Positions 15,802 to 24,554 of a DNA stretch of 37,485 nt are shown here, in pieces. Numbering within the stretch: position 1 is the stretch's first letter; every line of letters starts with the position of its first letter. The stretch covers positions 1 through 37,485 of the forward strand of contig JBLNBZ010000093.1 in assembly GCA_050260355.1 (NCBI GenBank), given 5' to 3'. The notes under the pieces are model-generated. The model saw only the letters and a program-made list of their open reading frames with translations. It was not told the origin of the DNA and made no database searches. The translations under genes and the position numbers were made by a program. Source of the stretch: CADEFX01 sp050260355. Its GTDB lineage: Bacteria; Pseudomonadota; Alphaproteobacteria; Rhizobiales; Hyphomicrobiaceae.

Positions 15802-17190
15802 ATGCCGGCACCGTGGTCGCCCGACAGCTGGAGAGGCAAGCCAATCGTGCAGGTGCCGGAGTTTTCCGACAAGGCCCTGCTCGCCGCTGTGGAGGCCAGG
15901 CTCGCGACCTTTCCGCCGCTGGTTTTTGCAGGCGAGGCGCGCCAGCTGAAGAAGGCATTGGCCGAGGTCGCGGCTGGCAACGGATTCCTGCTCCAGGGTG
16001 GCGACTGCGCCGAAAGCTTCCTGGAGCATCGCGCCGACAACATCCGCGACTTCTTCAGGGTGTTCCTGCAGATGGCGGTCGTACTCACCTACGCCGGCGG
16101 CTCGCCGGTCGTGAAGGTGGGACGCATTGCCGGCCAGTTCGCCAAGCCGCGCTCCTCGCCGACCGAGAAGAAGGACGGCAAGGAGCTGCCGAGCTACCGC
16201 GGCGACATCATCAACGGCCCCGAGTTCACGCCGGAAGCGCGCACGCCCGATCCGCAGCGTCAGCTCGAGGCCTACCGGCAGTCGGCGGCGACGCTCAATC
16301 TGATCCGCGCCTTCGCGCAAGGCGGCTATGCGGATCTCGAACGCGTGCATCAGTGGACGCTGGGCTTCGTCAAGGACAGCCCGCAGAGCCACCGCTACGA
16401 GGAGCTGGCGGGCCGCATCACCGAGACGCTGGGCTTCATGCGCGCGTGCGGCATCACATCGGAGAATACGCCGCAGCTCAGGACGACGAACTTCTACACC
16501 AGCCACGAAGCGCTGCTGCTTGGCTACGAGCAGGCCATCACCCGGCTCGATTCCACCAGCGGCGACTGGTACGCCTGCTCCGGGCACATGATTTGGATCG
16601 GCGACCGCACGCGTCAGCCCGATCACGCGCACGTGGAGTTCTGCCGCGGCGTGAAGAACCCGATCGGCCTGAAATGCGGGCCGACGTTGGAGCCGGACGG
16701 CCTGCTCCAGCTGCTCGACATTCTCGATCCGAAGAACGAGCCCGGCCGGATGACGCTGATCTGCCGCTTCGGCGCCGACAAGGTCGAGAAGCAGCTACCG
16801 AAGCTGATCCGCGCGGTGCGCAGGGCCGGACGCACGGTCGTGTGGTCGTGCGATCCCATGCACGGCAACACCGTTACGGCGGCCAACGGGTACAAGACGC
16901 GGCCGTTCGAGCGCATCCTCAAGGAGGTGGAGCTGTTCTTCGCCGTGCATCAGGGCGAGGGCACGCATGCGGGCGGCGTCCACGTCGAGATGACGGGGCA
17001 GAACGTGACCGAGTGCACCGGCGGAGCGACGGCCATCAGCGAGACGGACCTGTCGGACCGCTACCACACGCACTGCGATCCGCGTCTCAACGCGGATCAG
17101 GCGCTGGAGCTGGCATTTCTCATGGCCCAGCGCCTGAAGCAGGAGCGCACCCTGGCGGCAAACGCGGTCCCGAGCGCAGCCGCGGAGTAG
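15802..17190 (+). CDS. Class II 3-deoxy-7-phosphoheptulonate (DAHP) synthase
   Basis: First enzyme of the shikimate pathway: joins phosphoenolpyruvate and erythrose 4-phosphate. At 462 residues it is the plant-like/class II type. It shows WSPDSWRGKPIVQVP at the N-terminus, GGDCAESF with the metal-binding Cys69, GRIAGQFAKPRS, the CDPMHGNT block, and GTHAGGVHVEMTGQNVTEC near the end. The ATG at 15802 is chosen because GGAG sits at 15791-15794; the longer frame from 15730 is not family-like. It is monocistronic as far as can be seen, with nadE 125 bases downstream and perhaps having its own promoter. No chorismate mutase or other regulatory domain is fused. Confidence 0.95.
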   Translation: MPAPWSPDSWRGKPIVQVPEFSDKALLAAVEARLATFPPLVFAGEARQLKKALAEVAAGNGFLLQGGDCAESFLEHRADNIRDFFRVFLQMAVVLTYAGGSPVVKVGRIAGQFAKPRSSPTEKKDGKELPSYRGDIINGPEFTPEARTPDPQRQLEAYRQSAATLNLIRAFAQGGYADLERVHQWTLGFVKDSPQSHRYEELAGRITETLGFMRACGITSENTPQLRTTNFYTSHEALLLGYEQAITRLDSTSGDWYACSGHMIWIGDRTRQPDHAHVEFCRGVKNPIGLKCGPTLEPDGLLQLLDILDPKNEPGRMTLICRFGADKVEKQLPKLIRAVRRAGRTVVWSCDPMHGNTVTAANGYKTRPFERILKEVELFFAVHQGEGTHAGGVHVEMTGQNVTECTGGATAISETDLSDRYHTHCDPRLNADQALELAFLMAQRLKQERTLAANAVPSAAAE

Positions 17191-17272
17191 ATCGCGACCG
17201 CGCTGGAGCGCTCGCGGGTGTCAGCGCAAGGGCGCCTGAAACCAGGCGACGCGGCGGGGGACGGATGCAAAA

Positions 17273-17309
17273 TGGTGCGTTGCACCAACCGTCCCCTGAG
17301 CACTACATT
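17273..17309 (+). promoter_or_regulatory. Possible promoter and overlapping palindrome for nadE (leaderless?)
   Basis: TTGCAC at 17280-17285 and TACATT at 17304-17309 are spaced by 18 bases; the ATG of nadE begins seven bases after the TACATT box, where transcription would start. The palindrome TGGTGC-GTT-GCACCA (17273-17287) overlaps the -35 box. The -35 matches consensus only 3 of 6, so the promoter is tentative. Confidence 0.35.
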
Positions 17310-17315
17310 CACCCC

Positions 17316-19055
17316 ATGTCACACACGACAAGCCTCAGAATTGCGCTGGCGCAGCTCAATCCGGTGCTGGGCGACATCGCCGGCAACGTCGCGAAGCTCA
17401 AGGAGGCGCGCGCGCGTGCGGCCGCCCAGGGCGCCGATCTCGTCGTTTTTCCCGAGCTCTTCATCACCGGCTATCCGCCGGAGGATCTGGTGCGCAAGCC
17501 GGCATTCGCCACTGCCTCGCGCCTCGCTGTCGAGCGCCTTGCGGCCGAAGCCGGTCCGGGGCCGGCCCTCGTCGTGGGCTGCGTCTGGCCCGAGGGCGAC
17601 AAGGTCTACAACGCCGTCGCGCTGATCGATGAGGGGCGCATCGCGGCCGTCCGCTTCAAGGTCGATTTGCCGAACTACGGCGTCTTCGACGAGAAGCGGG
17701 TATTCGATCCCGGCCCCTTGCCTGGCCCGATCAGCTTCCGCGGCGTCAAGCTCGGCATTCCCATCTGCGAGGACATCTGGAAAGAGGAGGTGTGCGAGTG
17801 CCTCGACGAGTGCGGCGCTGAGATCCTGCTGGTTCCGAACGGCTCGCCGTACGAGTGGAAGAAGGAGGATGTGCGGTTCAACATTGCTGCCGCGCGCGTC
17901 ACCGAGACCGGTCTTCCCCTCGCCTACCTCAACCAGATCGGCGGGCAGGACGAGCTGGTGTTCGACGGCGCGTCCTTCGTGCTTAATGCGGACTGCAGCC
18001 TGGCCGTGCAGTTGCCCGACTGGGAGGAGGCGCTGGTCGTCACCGAGTGGGAGAAGACGGCGTCCGGCTGGGAGTGCAAGCCAGGCTTCAAAGCGGTTCT
18101 CCAGCAGAGCGACGCGTCGGCCTATCACGCCTGCGTTCTCGGCTTGCGCGACTACGTCAACAAGAACGGCTTTCCGGGCGTCGTGCTCGGACTCTCCGGC
18201 GGCATCGACTCGGCGCTGGTCGCGGCGATGTCGGTGGACGCGCTCGGCGCGGACCGCGTGCACTGCGTGATGCTGCCTTACCGCTTCACGTCGAACGAGA
18301 GCCTGTCGGATGCCTCAACCTGCGCCGAGGCGCTGGGCGTGCGCTACGACACGGTGGGGATCGCGCCCGCCGTCGATGGGCTCTACGCAATGCTTGCGCC
18401 GATGTTCAAGGGCCGCAAACCCGATCTCACCGAGGAGAACGTGCAGAGCCGCGTGCGTGGTACCACGCTGATGGCCATCTCCAACAAGCTCGGCAGCATG
18501 CTGGTGACCACGGGCAACAAGAGCGAGATGTCGGTGGGCTACGCCACGATCTACGGCGACATGAACGGCGGCTTCAACCCGATCAAGGACCTCTACAAGA
18601 TGGAGGTCTACCGCCTGGCCCGCTGGCGCAACGCCAACCTCTCCAAGGGCGCGAAAGGTCCGCGCGGCGTCGTGATCCCCGAGAACATCATCACCAAGGC
18701 GCCGACCGCGGAGTTGCGCGAGAACCAGAAGGATCAGGACTCGCTGCCGCCGTATGACGTGCTCGACGACATCCTTGCCTGCCTGGTCGAGCACGAGATG
18801 CCGCTCCCCGAGATCATCAAGCGCGGGCATGCTGCCGAAACGGTGAAGAAGATCGAGCGGCTGCTTTATCTGGCCGAGTACAAGCGCCGGCAGGCGGCGC
18901 CGGGCGTGAAGATCTCCCGGCGCAACTTCGGCCGCGACCGCCGCTATCCGATCACCAACAAGTTCCGCGAGGATCTGGCCGCACCCGCGCCTGCAACGCG
19001 GGTGCAATCGTCACCTCAGATCGTCGCGCCGCGTGCGGACGGCGGCGTCGGTTAG
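17316..19055 (+). CDS. nadE: Glutamine-dependent NAD+ synthetase
   Basis: Final step of NAD biosynthesis: amidates nicotinic acid adenine dinucleotide, using ammonia from glutamine. Residues 1-270 are a nitrilase-type glutaminase with the E-K-C triad E47 (FPELF), K115 and C151 (PICEDIW). The synthetase domain follows with the ATP-pyrophosphatase loop SGGIDSA at 294-300, TTGNKSEMSVGYAT, and the C-terminal KISRRNFGRDRRYPI. The 579-residue length is normal for the short fused class. The reading frame is open all the way back to 15813, through the DAHP synthase gene, but the family start is MSHTTSLRIALAQLN at 17316. No Shine-Dalgarno is visible before this ATG, and a weak promoter lies right upstream, so the mRNA may be leaderless. 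Confidence 0.96.
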   Translation: MSHTTSLRIALAQLNPVLGDIAGNVAKLKEARARAAAQGADLVVFPELFITGYPPEDLVRKPAFATASRLAVERLAAEAGPGPALVVGCVWPEGDKVYNAVALIDEGRIAAVRFKVDLPNYGVFDEKRVFDPGPLPGPISFRGVKLGIPICEDIWKEEVCECLDECGAEILLVPNGSPYEWKKEDVRFNIAAARVTETGLPLAYLNQIGGQDELVFDGASFVLNADCSLAVQLPDWEEALVVTEWEKTASGWECKPGFKAVLQQSDASAYHACVLGLRDYVNKNGFPGVVLGLSGGIDSALVAAMSVDALGADRVHCVMLPYRFTSNESLSDASTCAEALGVRYDTVGIAPAVDGLYAMLAPMFKGRKPDLTEENVQSRVRGTTLMAISNKLGSMLVTTGNKSEMSVGYATIYGDMNGGFNPIKDLYKMEVYRLARWRNANLSKGAKGPRGVVIPENIITKAPTAELRENQKDQDSLPPYDVLDDILACLVEHEMPLPEIIKRGHAAETVKKIERLLYLAEYKRRQAAPGVKISRRNFGRDRRYPITNKFREDLAAPAPATRVQSSPQIVAPRADGGVG

Positions 19056-19067
19056 ACGCCCGCCCCG

Positions 19068-20663
19068 CTACTTGTCCAGCCACGCGTCCTCGAAACGCCA
19101 GCTGTTGTAGATGCTGTTGCCGCTCGGCACGACGCCCTTGAGGTGCGGATACCAGCAGGTTCCCGCCCGGTTGTGCAGGATGATGGGCCTCGCCACATCC
19201 TCGACGATCTTGCGCTCGGCGGCCCATACGAGCTGCTTGCGCTTGGCAACATCCGTTTCGCGGGATTGCGCGAAGATCAGCTTGTCGACCTCAGGATTGC
19301 AGTATCGCGTGTAGTTCCGATCGGACTTGCAGGTGAAGTTCTCGACCAGATTGACGTCCGGATCATCCACGCCGACGCCGGTCGTGTTCAGACCCACCGT
19401 GTAGTCGGAGCGCTGCACCTTGGCGTGCCAGATCGTCGAGTCGACGACATCGAGCTCTCCGTCGATGAAGATCTTTTTCATCTGGTCGATGAAGATGACG
19501 GCCGGGTCGCGGTAGAGCGGAATGTTGCGCGTGGACACCTTGACCTTGAGCATCTTGCTCGGCCCATAGCCCAGACCCTCCATGATTTTGCGGGCTTCCG
19601 CCTGGTTCTTCTCCACGTCGGTGCCGTAGCCGGGCAGCTTGGCCAGCTCCTCGGGCGGCATGCCCCAGGCGCCTTCCGGCGGCGGCAGCATCACCGCGCC
19701 GAGCGCAGACTTGCCTTCCGCGAGGATCGTGTTGAAGGCGTTGCGGTCGAGCGCCAGCGCCATCGCCTTGCGTACCTGCGGATTGTCGAAGGGCGGTGCG
19801 CTGCTGTTGACGATCATGTTGATCGTGTTGTTGGAGGAAAGCAGCTTGCAGATGGCCTTCGGCGCTTGCGCGGCCACATCCTTGAGCCCTGCAATCGTCA
19901 GATCGGAATGGAAGGTCAGGTCGAACTCGCCGGCAATGAAGGCGAGCACCCGCGTCGAGCGGTTGTCGATGATCTTGAACTCGATGCCATCGAGATACGG
20001 GCGTCCCTTCTTCCAATAGTCGGGATTGCGCGTGACACGCACCATCTCGTTGCGCTTGAACTCGACGAACTTGAACGGGCCTGTGCCGATCGGCTTGGTG
20101 CGCATGTCGCGTTGAGACACGTGGCACGGATAGACCGGCGAATAGCCGGAGGCCAACAGAGCCATGAACGACGGCTGCGGCTCCTTGAGGTTGAAGGTGA
20201 CCTCGTAATCGCCGTTGGTCGTGACCTCAGAGAGGTTGTGATACCAGACGCTGCGCGGGTTCTTGCGGAAGTCCTCGGGATGGAGCTTGCCGATCAGCAT
20301 GTGCCACGTGCACTGCACGTCCTTGGCTGTGAACGGCTTGCCGTCATGCCATTTGACGCCCCGCTCGAGTTGCATCGTCAGCTTGGTCTTGCTTGCATCC
20401 CACGACCAGCTCTTGGCGAGGTCGGGGACGATGGTGTCGAGATTGTTGATAGGTTTGGATTGATCGTAGAGCACGAGGTTGTTGAAAACGCTCATGAAGG
20501 GCCACACGGTCGAGATCGTGGCCTCCTCGTGGATCGATGCGCTGGGCGGATTGTCCCAGATATAGGTCCGCAGCGTTCCGCCTGATTTCTGGGCTGCAGC
20601 TTCCGGCGCGGAGCCCAGCGCTACGGCGATCGCAATGGCCGGAATCACAAACGGCTTGAGCAT
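19068..20663 (-). CDS. ABC transporter oligopeptide-type (family 5) solute-binding protein
   Basis: A 531-residue periplasmic binding protein of the DppA/OppA family, which binds peptides, nickel or other small molecules. A Sec signal peptide covers about residues 1-24 (cleavage after AAA, before QKSGG). Family blocks include LAKSWSWDASKTKLTMQL, GVKWHDGKPFTAKDV, GTGPFKFVEFKRNE and RKAMALALDRNAF. The ATG at 20663 is preceded by GGAGGAAAT. No permease or ATPase gene is adjacent: downstream it runs into the nadE stop with 12 bases between, and upstream it is divergent from the TAXI gene. It therefore depends on transporter parts encoded elsewhere, or works as a sensor protein. Confidence 0.92.
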   Translation of the reverse strand: MLKPFVIPAIAIAVALGSAPEAAAQKSGGTLRTYIWDNPPSASIHEEATISTVWPFMSVFNNLVLYDQSKPINNLDTIVPDLAKSWSWDASKTKLTMQLERGVKWHDGKPFTAKDVQCTWHMLIGKLHPEDFRKNPRSVWYHNLSEVTTNGDYEVTFNLKEPQPSFMALLASGYSPVYPCHVSQRDMRTKPIGTGPFKFVEFKRNEMVRVTRNPDYWKKGRPYLDGIEFKIIDNRSTRVLAFIAGEFDLTFHSDLTIAGLKDVAAQAPKAICKLLSSNNTINMIVNSSAPPFDNPQVRKAMALALDRNAFNTILAEGKSALGAVMLPPPEGAWGMPPEELAKLPGYGTDVEKNQAEARKIMEGLGYGPSKMLKVKVSTRNIPLYRDPAVIFIDQMKKIFIDGELDVVDSTIWHAKVQRSDYTVGLNTTGVGVDDPDVNLVENFTCKSDRNYTRYCNPEVDKLIFAQSRETDVAKRKQLVWAAERKIVEDVARPIILHNRAGTCWYPHLKGVVPSGNSIYNSWRFEDAWLDK

Positions 20664-20828
20664 ATTTCCTCCCGTGTCTTGTCATCGATGCGGATGCCTT
20701 TTCGGTGCATCCTTGCTGCAGAGCTTAGCACGCTCATTTCGCAATCTGCAGCCTCGACTTTGCCACAATTCGACGGCCGGCCGCGGGAGCCCGACATAAA
20801 ACGCCTGAATTTGCGCCTCTTTTGGTGA

Positions 20829-20880
20829 TGGGTGTGGGCGCACCCAGGTCTTGGCGCTTCGACGAGAAACTTCCTACTAT
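20829..20880 (+). promoter_or_regulatory. Candidate promoter and operator for the TAXI gene
   Basis: TTGGCG (20851-20856) and TACTAT (20875-20880) are 18 bases apart and match four of six consensus bases each. Directly upstream lies a perfect inverted repeat, TGGGTG-TGGGCG-CACCCA (20829-20846), well placed for an activator or repressor. The gap of about 316 bases between the divergent binding-protein genes holds nothing else that I can recognise. Confidence 0.45.
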
Positions 20881-20979
20881 GGGGCATACCGAGCATTTGG
20901 CGTCACAGTGATCAGATCGAACAAGCTCGGCTCGAGCAGATCCGACTGCCATCAAACGACTGTGTCTAGGGGGTGAACA

Positions 20980-22170
20980 GTGCGCGTCGCCGCGATCGGA
21001 GCAGGCATTCTCTTCTCTCTAATTGTGCTTGCGGCGTCAGTGGCTATGGCCCAGAGCGGGCCAGAGGCCGCTTTGACGATGCGGCCGATCCAGCTCGCAC
21101 AAAACGCGCCGCGCCGCGCGCTCCCCATCCCGAACAAGCCCGTGAGCGAGGACGAGGCGGCGAAGGCGGCGCGCATCAACAACTGGACGATTGGGCTGGC
21201 CGGTGGACTGCTCGAGGGCACGTTCGTGCGCTATGCCGCCGATCTCGCCAAGGCACTCGATGACGGCGAGAACCTGCGGGTGCTGCCGATCGTCAGCTAC
21301 GGAGCCGTCGGCAACGTCAGCGACCTCATCTATCTGAAGGGCGTCGACTTCGCGATCACCTATTCCGACGTGCTGGATCACTTCAAGAACGTGGAGAAGA
21401 TCCCGAACATCGAGAAGCGCGTCAACTACATCATCCCGATGTTCCAGGGCGAAGTGCACGTGTTCGTGCGCCCGGAGATCAAGAGCTTCGCTGATCTGGT
21501 GGGCAAGAAGGTCAACTTCAACACGGTCGGCAGCGCCGCCAACTATACGGGCGGCATCGTCTTCGACCGCCTCGGCATCAAGGTCGAGCGTATCTATCAG
21601 AACAACTCGATCGCGCTCGAGGCCATGCGCAATGGCGAGATCGCCGGGATCGTGCACGTCGTCGGCAAACCCAACGATCTGTTCGCCAAGTTGAAGCCTG
21701 AGCCCGGCTTTCACTTCCTGCCGGTCGAGTTCACAGAAAAGTTCGAGGACTACTACGTACCGGCGGAGCTGACGTCGGCCGACTATCCAAATCTCATCCC
21801 GCAGGGGCAATCCGTACAGACGATCTCCGTGCCGGCGCTCCTGGCCGTGTACAACTGGAACCCCAATACCGATCGCTACCGGCGCTGTGTGCGTTTCGTC
21901 GAGTACCTGTTCGATCGGTTCGACAAGCTGCGCGAGCGCCCCTTCCAACCGGGCTGGAAGCAGATGAACCTGGCCGGCCTCATCCCGGGGTGGACCCGTT
22001 TCCCACCGGCCCAGGCGCTGCTGGACAAGGCGGCCGCCAAGGCAGCAAACGTCACCATTGATCCGGTGCTCGCACGGGCGCAAGCTGCGCGGGCGGCGCC
22101 CAATAATCAAGCTGAGCAAGAGCGCCTGTTCCAGCAGTTCCTCGAGTGGAGCCGGCAGCAAAGGAGATAG
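20980..22170 (+). CDS. TAXI family TRAP-type solute-binding protein (orphan)
   Basis: A 396-residue exported protein related to TAXI solute receptors of TRAP transporters. A signal peptide covers about residues 1-24 (ends VAMA, then QSG). The mature part has GLAGGLLEGTFVRYAADLAK near residue 70, the I-x-V/T-SYGAVGNVSDL segment, VHVFVRPEIKSFADLVGKKV, and GSAANYTGGIVFDRLG, which matches the GSG-x4-T block of TAXI proteins. The start is GTG at 20980, chosen because AGGGGG lies six bases upstream. A 50-residue Ala/Pro tail with RAQAARAAPNNQ ends the protein. No TRAP membrane subunit (DctM-like) is adjacent; instead a secreted Sel1-repeat protein follows 66 bases later. A non-transport sensing or envelope role is possible. 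Confidence 0.82.
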   Translation: MRVAAIGAGILFSLIVLAASVAMAQSGPEAALTMRPIQLAQNAPRRALPIPNKPVSEDEAAKAARINNWTIGLAGGLLEGTFVRYAADLAKALDDGENLRVLPIVSYGAVGNVSDLIYLKGVDFAITYSDVLDHFKNVEKIPNIEKRVNYIIPMFQGEVHVFVRPEIKSFADLVGKKVNFNTVGSAANYTGGIVFDRLGIKVERIYQNNSIALEAMRNGEIAGIVHVVGKPNDLFAKLKPEPGFHFLPVEFTEKFEDYYVPAELTSADYPNLIPQGQSVQTISVPALLAVYNWNPNTDRYRRCVRFVEYLFDRFDKLRERPFQPGWKQMNLAGLIPGWTRFPPAQALLDKAAAKAANVTIDPVLARAQAARAAPNNQAEQERLFQQFLEWSRQQRR

Positions 22171-22236
22171 CAAGAAACGATTTTTCGACCTGCGATGCCT
22201 CGGCAACAAGAGGATGCAGGGAAGGGAGAGGCGCCT

Positions 22237-23091
22237 TTGTCCACGCAGCAGAGAAGTTCAGCAGACAAGGCGCGGGGGGCAGTCTCCGCCCGAGCGTTAC
22301 CGGGCTGGCGCCGGTGCGCGATGCTGGCTGCCGCCTCGGCCGCGATATGGACAGCTTCGGAGGTCGCAAGCGGCTCTTGGACCTCGGCCGCCGCCCAGCA
22401 GCCGCGCGCCTTGATCAACGTTGCCCCGGTCATGCTCGTTGAGCCTGCTTCCAAGGCCCCGCTGCCGATCCAAGTCGGTCCCTACGATGCGCCGCTCAAG
22501 AACAGCTTCCTGCGTATTCGCGGTTTGCCGCCGGCGGCAGCATTGTCGGAGGGGCATGCGATCAGTCCGGGTGCCTGGGCCGTGCCGCTCGTCGGCCTGC
22601 CGAGCCTGGCGGTCGTCCTGCCCGTCGGCCTCGAGGGCCGTTGGAATGTGACGATCGCTCTCGTCAACCTCGAGGGTACGGTCCTCGCCGAGGCGAAAAC
22701 CGTGCTCATCGTGGGACCGGCCCAACTTATCGCGACACCGCAAACCGGCCAGGATACGCAGCAAACCAACGTCGCCTCGCTGGGGACCGCCACGCCTCCA
22801 CCCCCCTCGCCCGAGCAGCAAAAAGCGCTCGGATTGCATGCCAAGGGGCAGGAGTTGCTCGAACGCGGAAACATCTATCCGGCAAGAATGTTCTTTAAAC
22901 GGGCCGCCGAGGCCGGGCTGGCGCAGAGCGCTCTCGCGCTGGGGGCAACCTACGATCCAAACGAGCTCGCCAAGCTCAAGGTGGTCGGACTGCAGCCGGA
23001 TGTTGACGCTGCCCGGCGCTGGTACCAGAAGGCTCTGGAGCTGGGTGCCGAGGAGGCCAAAGCGCGGCTTCGTCGTCTTGAGGACCGCTGA
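22237..23091 (+). CDS. Secreted protein with C-terminal Sel1-like repeats
   Basis: A protein of 284 residues from a proposed TTG start, or 298 from ATG 22195. TTG 22237 is favoured because GGGAGAGG lies six bases before it, whereas ATG 22195 has no ribosome site. After a basic N-terminus comes a hydrophobic segment (CAMLAAASAAIWTA), probably a signal peptide or anchor. A beta-rich domain with PIQVGPYDAPLKNSFLRI and VPLVGLPSLAVVLPVGLEGRW follows, then a Pro-rich linker (TPPPPSPEQQ), then Sel1/TPR helices ending RRWYQKALELGAEEAKARL. It follows the TAXI gene and shares its direction, so the two likely work together in the periplasm. The middle domain is not recognised. Confidence 0.65.
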   Translation: MSTQQRSSADKARGAVSARALPGWRRCAMLAAASAAIWTASEVASGSWTSAAAQQPRALINVAPVMLVEPASKAPLPIQVGPYDAPLKNSFLRIRGLPPAAALSEGHAISPGAWAVPLVGLPSLAVVLPVGLEGRWNVTIALVNLEGTVLAEAKTVLIVGPAQLIATPQTGQDTQQTNVASLGTATPPPPSPEQQKALGLHAKGQELLERGNIYPARMFFKRAAEAGLAQSALALGATYDPNELAKLKVVGLQPDVDAARRWYQKALELGAEEAKARLRRLEDR

Positions 23092-23183
23092 GCCGCTGGT
23101 CGCGCTTGAGTTCTCACGCAAGGTGGATAGGGTGCGGCGGTTCGCGCTCGATCCCCACACCAAAGCGCACCACGACCTTGACC

Positions 23184-24554
23184 ATGGCCTCCACTGTCCG
23201 CTTCGCGCCGAGCCCGACCGGCAGGCTCCACATCGGCAACGTCCGCACGGCCATTCTGAATTGGCTTTTTGCCAGGAAGAACGGCGGAACGTTCATGCTG
23301 CGTCTGGATGATACCGACAAGGAGCGCTCGAGCGAGCAGCATGCCGCCTCGATCCGCGAGGACCTCACGTGGCTCGGACTGACATGGGCCCTGGAGGAGC
23401 GGCAGTCCGCCCGCCTCTACCGGTACGCACTCGCCGCCGAGAAGCTCAAGAAGGCCGGACGCCTCTATCCGTGCTACGAAACCGAGGAGGAGCTCGAGCG
23501 CAGGCGCAAGCGCAACCTGGCTCGCGGACGCCCGCCGATCTACGACCGCGCCGCGCTCAAGCTCGACGCGGACGCGCGCGCAAAGCTCGAGGCGGAAGGC
23601 CTGCGGCCGCACTGGCGCTTTCGCTTGGCAAACTCTGAGGACACCCGGCCGCTCGATCCGGTGCCGACGCTCGTGAGCTGGGTCGACCTCATTCGCGGCG
23701 ATCAGGCCGTCGATATCGGGTCGCTGTCCGACCCGGTGCTGCTGCGCGCCGACGGCACACCCCTCTACACCTTCACCAGCGTCGTCGATGACATCGATTT
23801 TGCCATTACGCATGTGATCCGCGGCGAGGATCACGTGACCAACACGGCCGTGCAGATCCAGCTGTTCGAGGCACTGGAGGCTGCGCCGCCCCAGTTTGCC
23901 CATCACAGTTTGCTGGTCGGCAGCGACGGACAGGCGCTCTCCAAGCGGCTCGGCGCACTGTCGATCGAGAGCTTCCGCGCGGCTGGCCTCGAGCCGATGG
24001 CGGTCGCGAGCCATGCCGCCCTGCTCGGCACCTCGGATGCGATCACCGCGCACGCAAACCTGGACGAGCTTGCCGAGCTGTTCGACCTCGCCAAGCTCTC
24101 ACGCGCGCCCGCCCGCTTCGCGCTCGAGGAACTGCAGGCTCTCAACGCGAAGCTGCTGCACCAGCTTCCCTACTCCGCCGTCAGCAACCGCCTGCAGTCG
24201 CTCGGCGTGACGGGAGGCCGCCCATTCTGGGAGGCCGTGCGCGGGAATCTGACGGTCCTGGCCGACGCACGGACCTGGTGGCAGGTCGTCGAAGGACCCG
24301 TGACCCCCGTCATCGAGAGCCCCGCACTCCTTGCCGAGGCTGCCAATCTGTTGCCCCCCGAGCCATGGGACGAGCGCACATGGGGCGCATGGACCGAGGC
24401 TGTGAAGGCCGCGACGGGCGCCAAGGGGCGAGCCCTCTTTCACCCTCTGCGCCTCGCGCTGACCGGTCTTGAAACCGGACCGGAGCTCAGGGCGCTGCTG
24501 CCGCTGATCGGCCGATCCCGCACATTCGAAAGGCTCAACGGGCGCGCGGCGTGA
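23184..24554 (+). CDS. gltX: Glutamate--tRNA ligase
   Basis: Class I aminoacyl-tRNA synthetase that charges tRNA-Glu (and, in organisms with GatCAB, often tRNA-Gln). The HIGH motif appears as PSPTGRLHIGN (H16-I-G-N19), and the KMSKS-like loop as ALSKRLG near residue 255. VIRGEDHVTNT and HHSLLVGSDGQ are further family blocks. Length is 456 residues. M at 23184 is chosen because it begins the conserved ASTVRFAPSPTG; upstream residues are not family-like. No Shine-Dalgarno precedes it. Alphaproteobacteria usually have two GltX paralogues and this compact form with ALSKRLG may be the second; this cannot be settled here. Its last 20 bases overlap the convergent GNAT gene. Confidence 0.94.
   Translation: MASTVRFAPSPTGRLHIGNVRTAILNWLFARKNGGTFMLRLDDTDKERSSEQHAASIREDLTWLGLTWALEERQSARLYRYALAAEKLKKAGRLYPCYETEEELERRRKRNLARGRPPIYDRAALKLDADARAKLEAEGLRPHWRFRLANSEDTRPLDPVPTLVSWVDLIRGDQAVDIGSLSDPVLLRADGTPLYTFTSVVDDIDFAITHVIRGEDHVTNTAVQIQLFEALEAAPPQFAHHSLLVGSDGQALSKRLGALSIESFRAAGLEPMAVASHAALLGTSDAITAHANLDELAELFDLAKLSRAPARFALEELQALNAKLLHQLPYSAVSNRLQSLGVTGGRPFWEAVRGNLTVLADARTWWQVVEGPVTPVIESPALLAEAANLLPPEPWDERTWGAWTEAVKAATGAKGRALFHPLRLALTGLETGPELRALLPLIGRSRTFERLNGRAA

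Noticed and set aside
15813..17315. Frame that would fuse 500 residues in front of NAD synthetase
   Set aside because: It is the +1 shadow of the DAHP synthase gene in GC-rich DNA; its sequence is Arg/Ala-rich with no domain, and NAD synthetase is full length from 17316.
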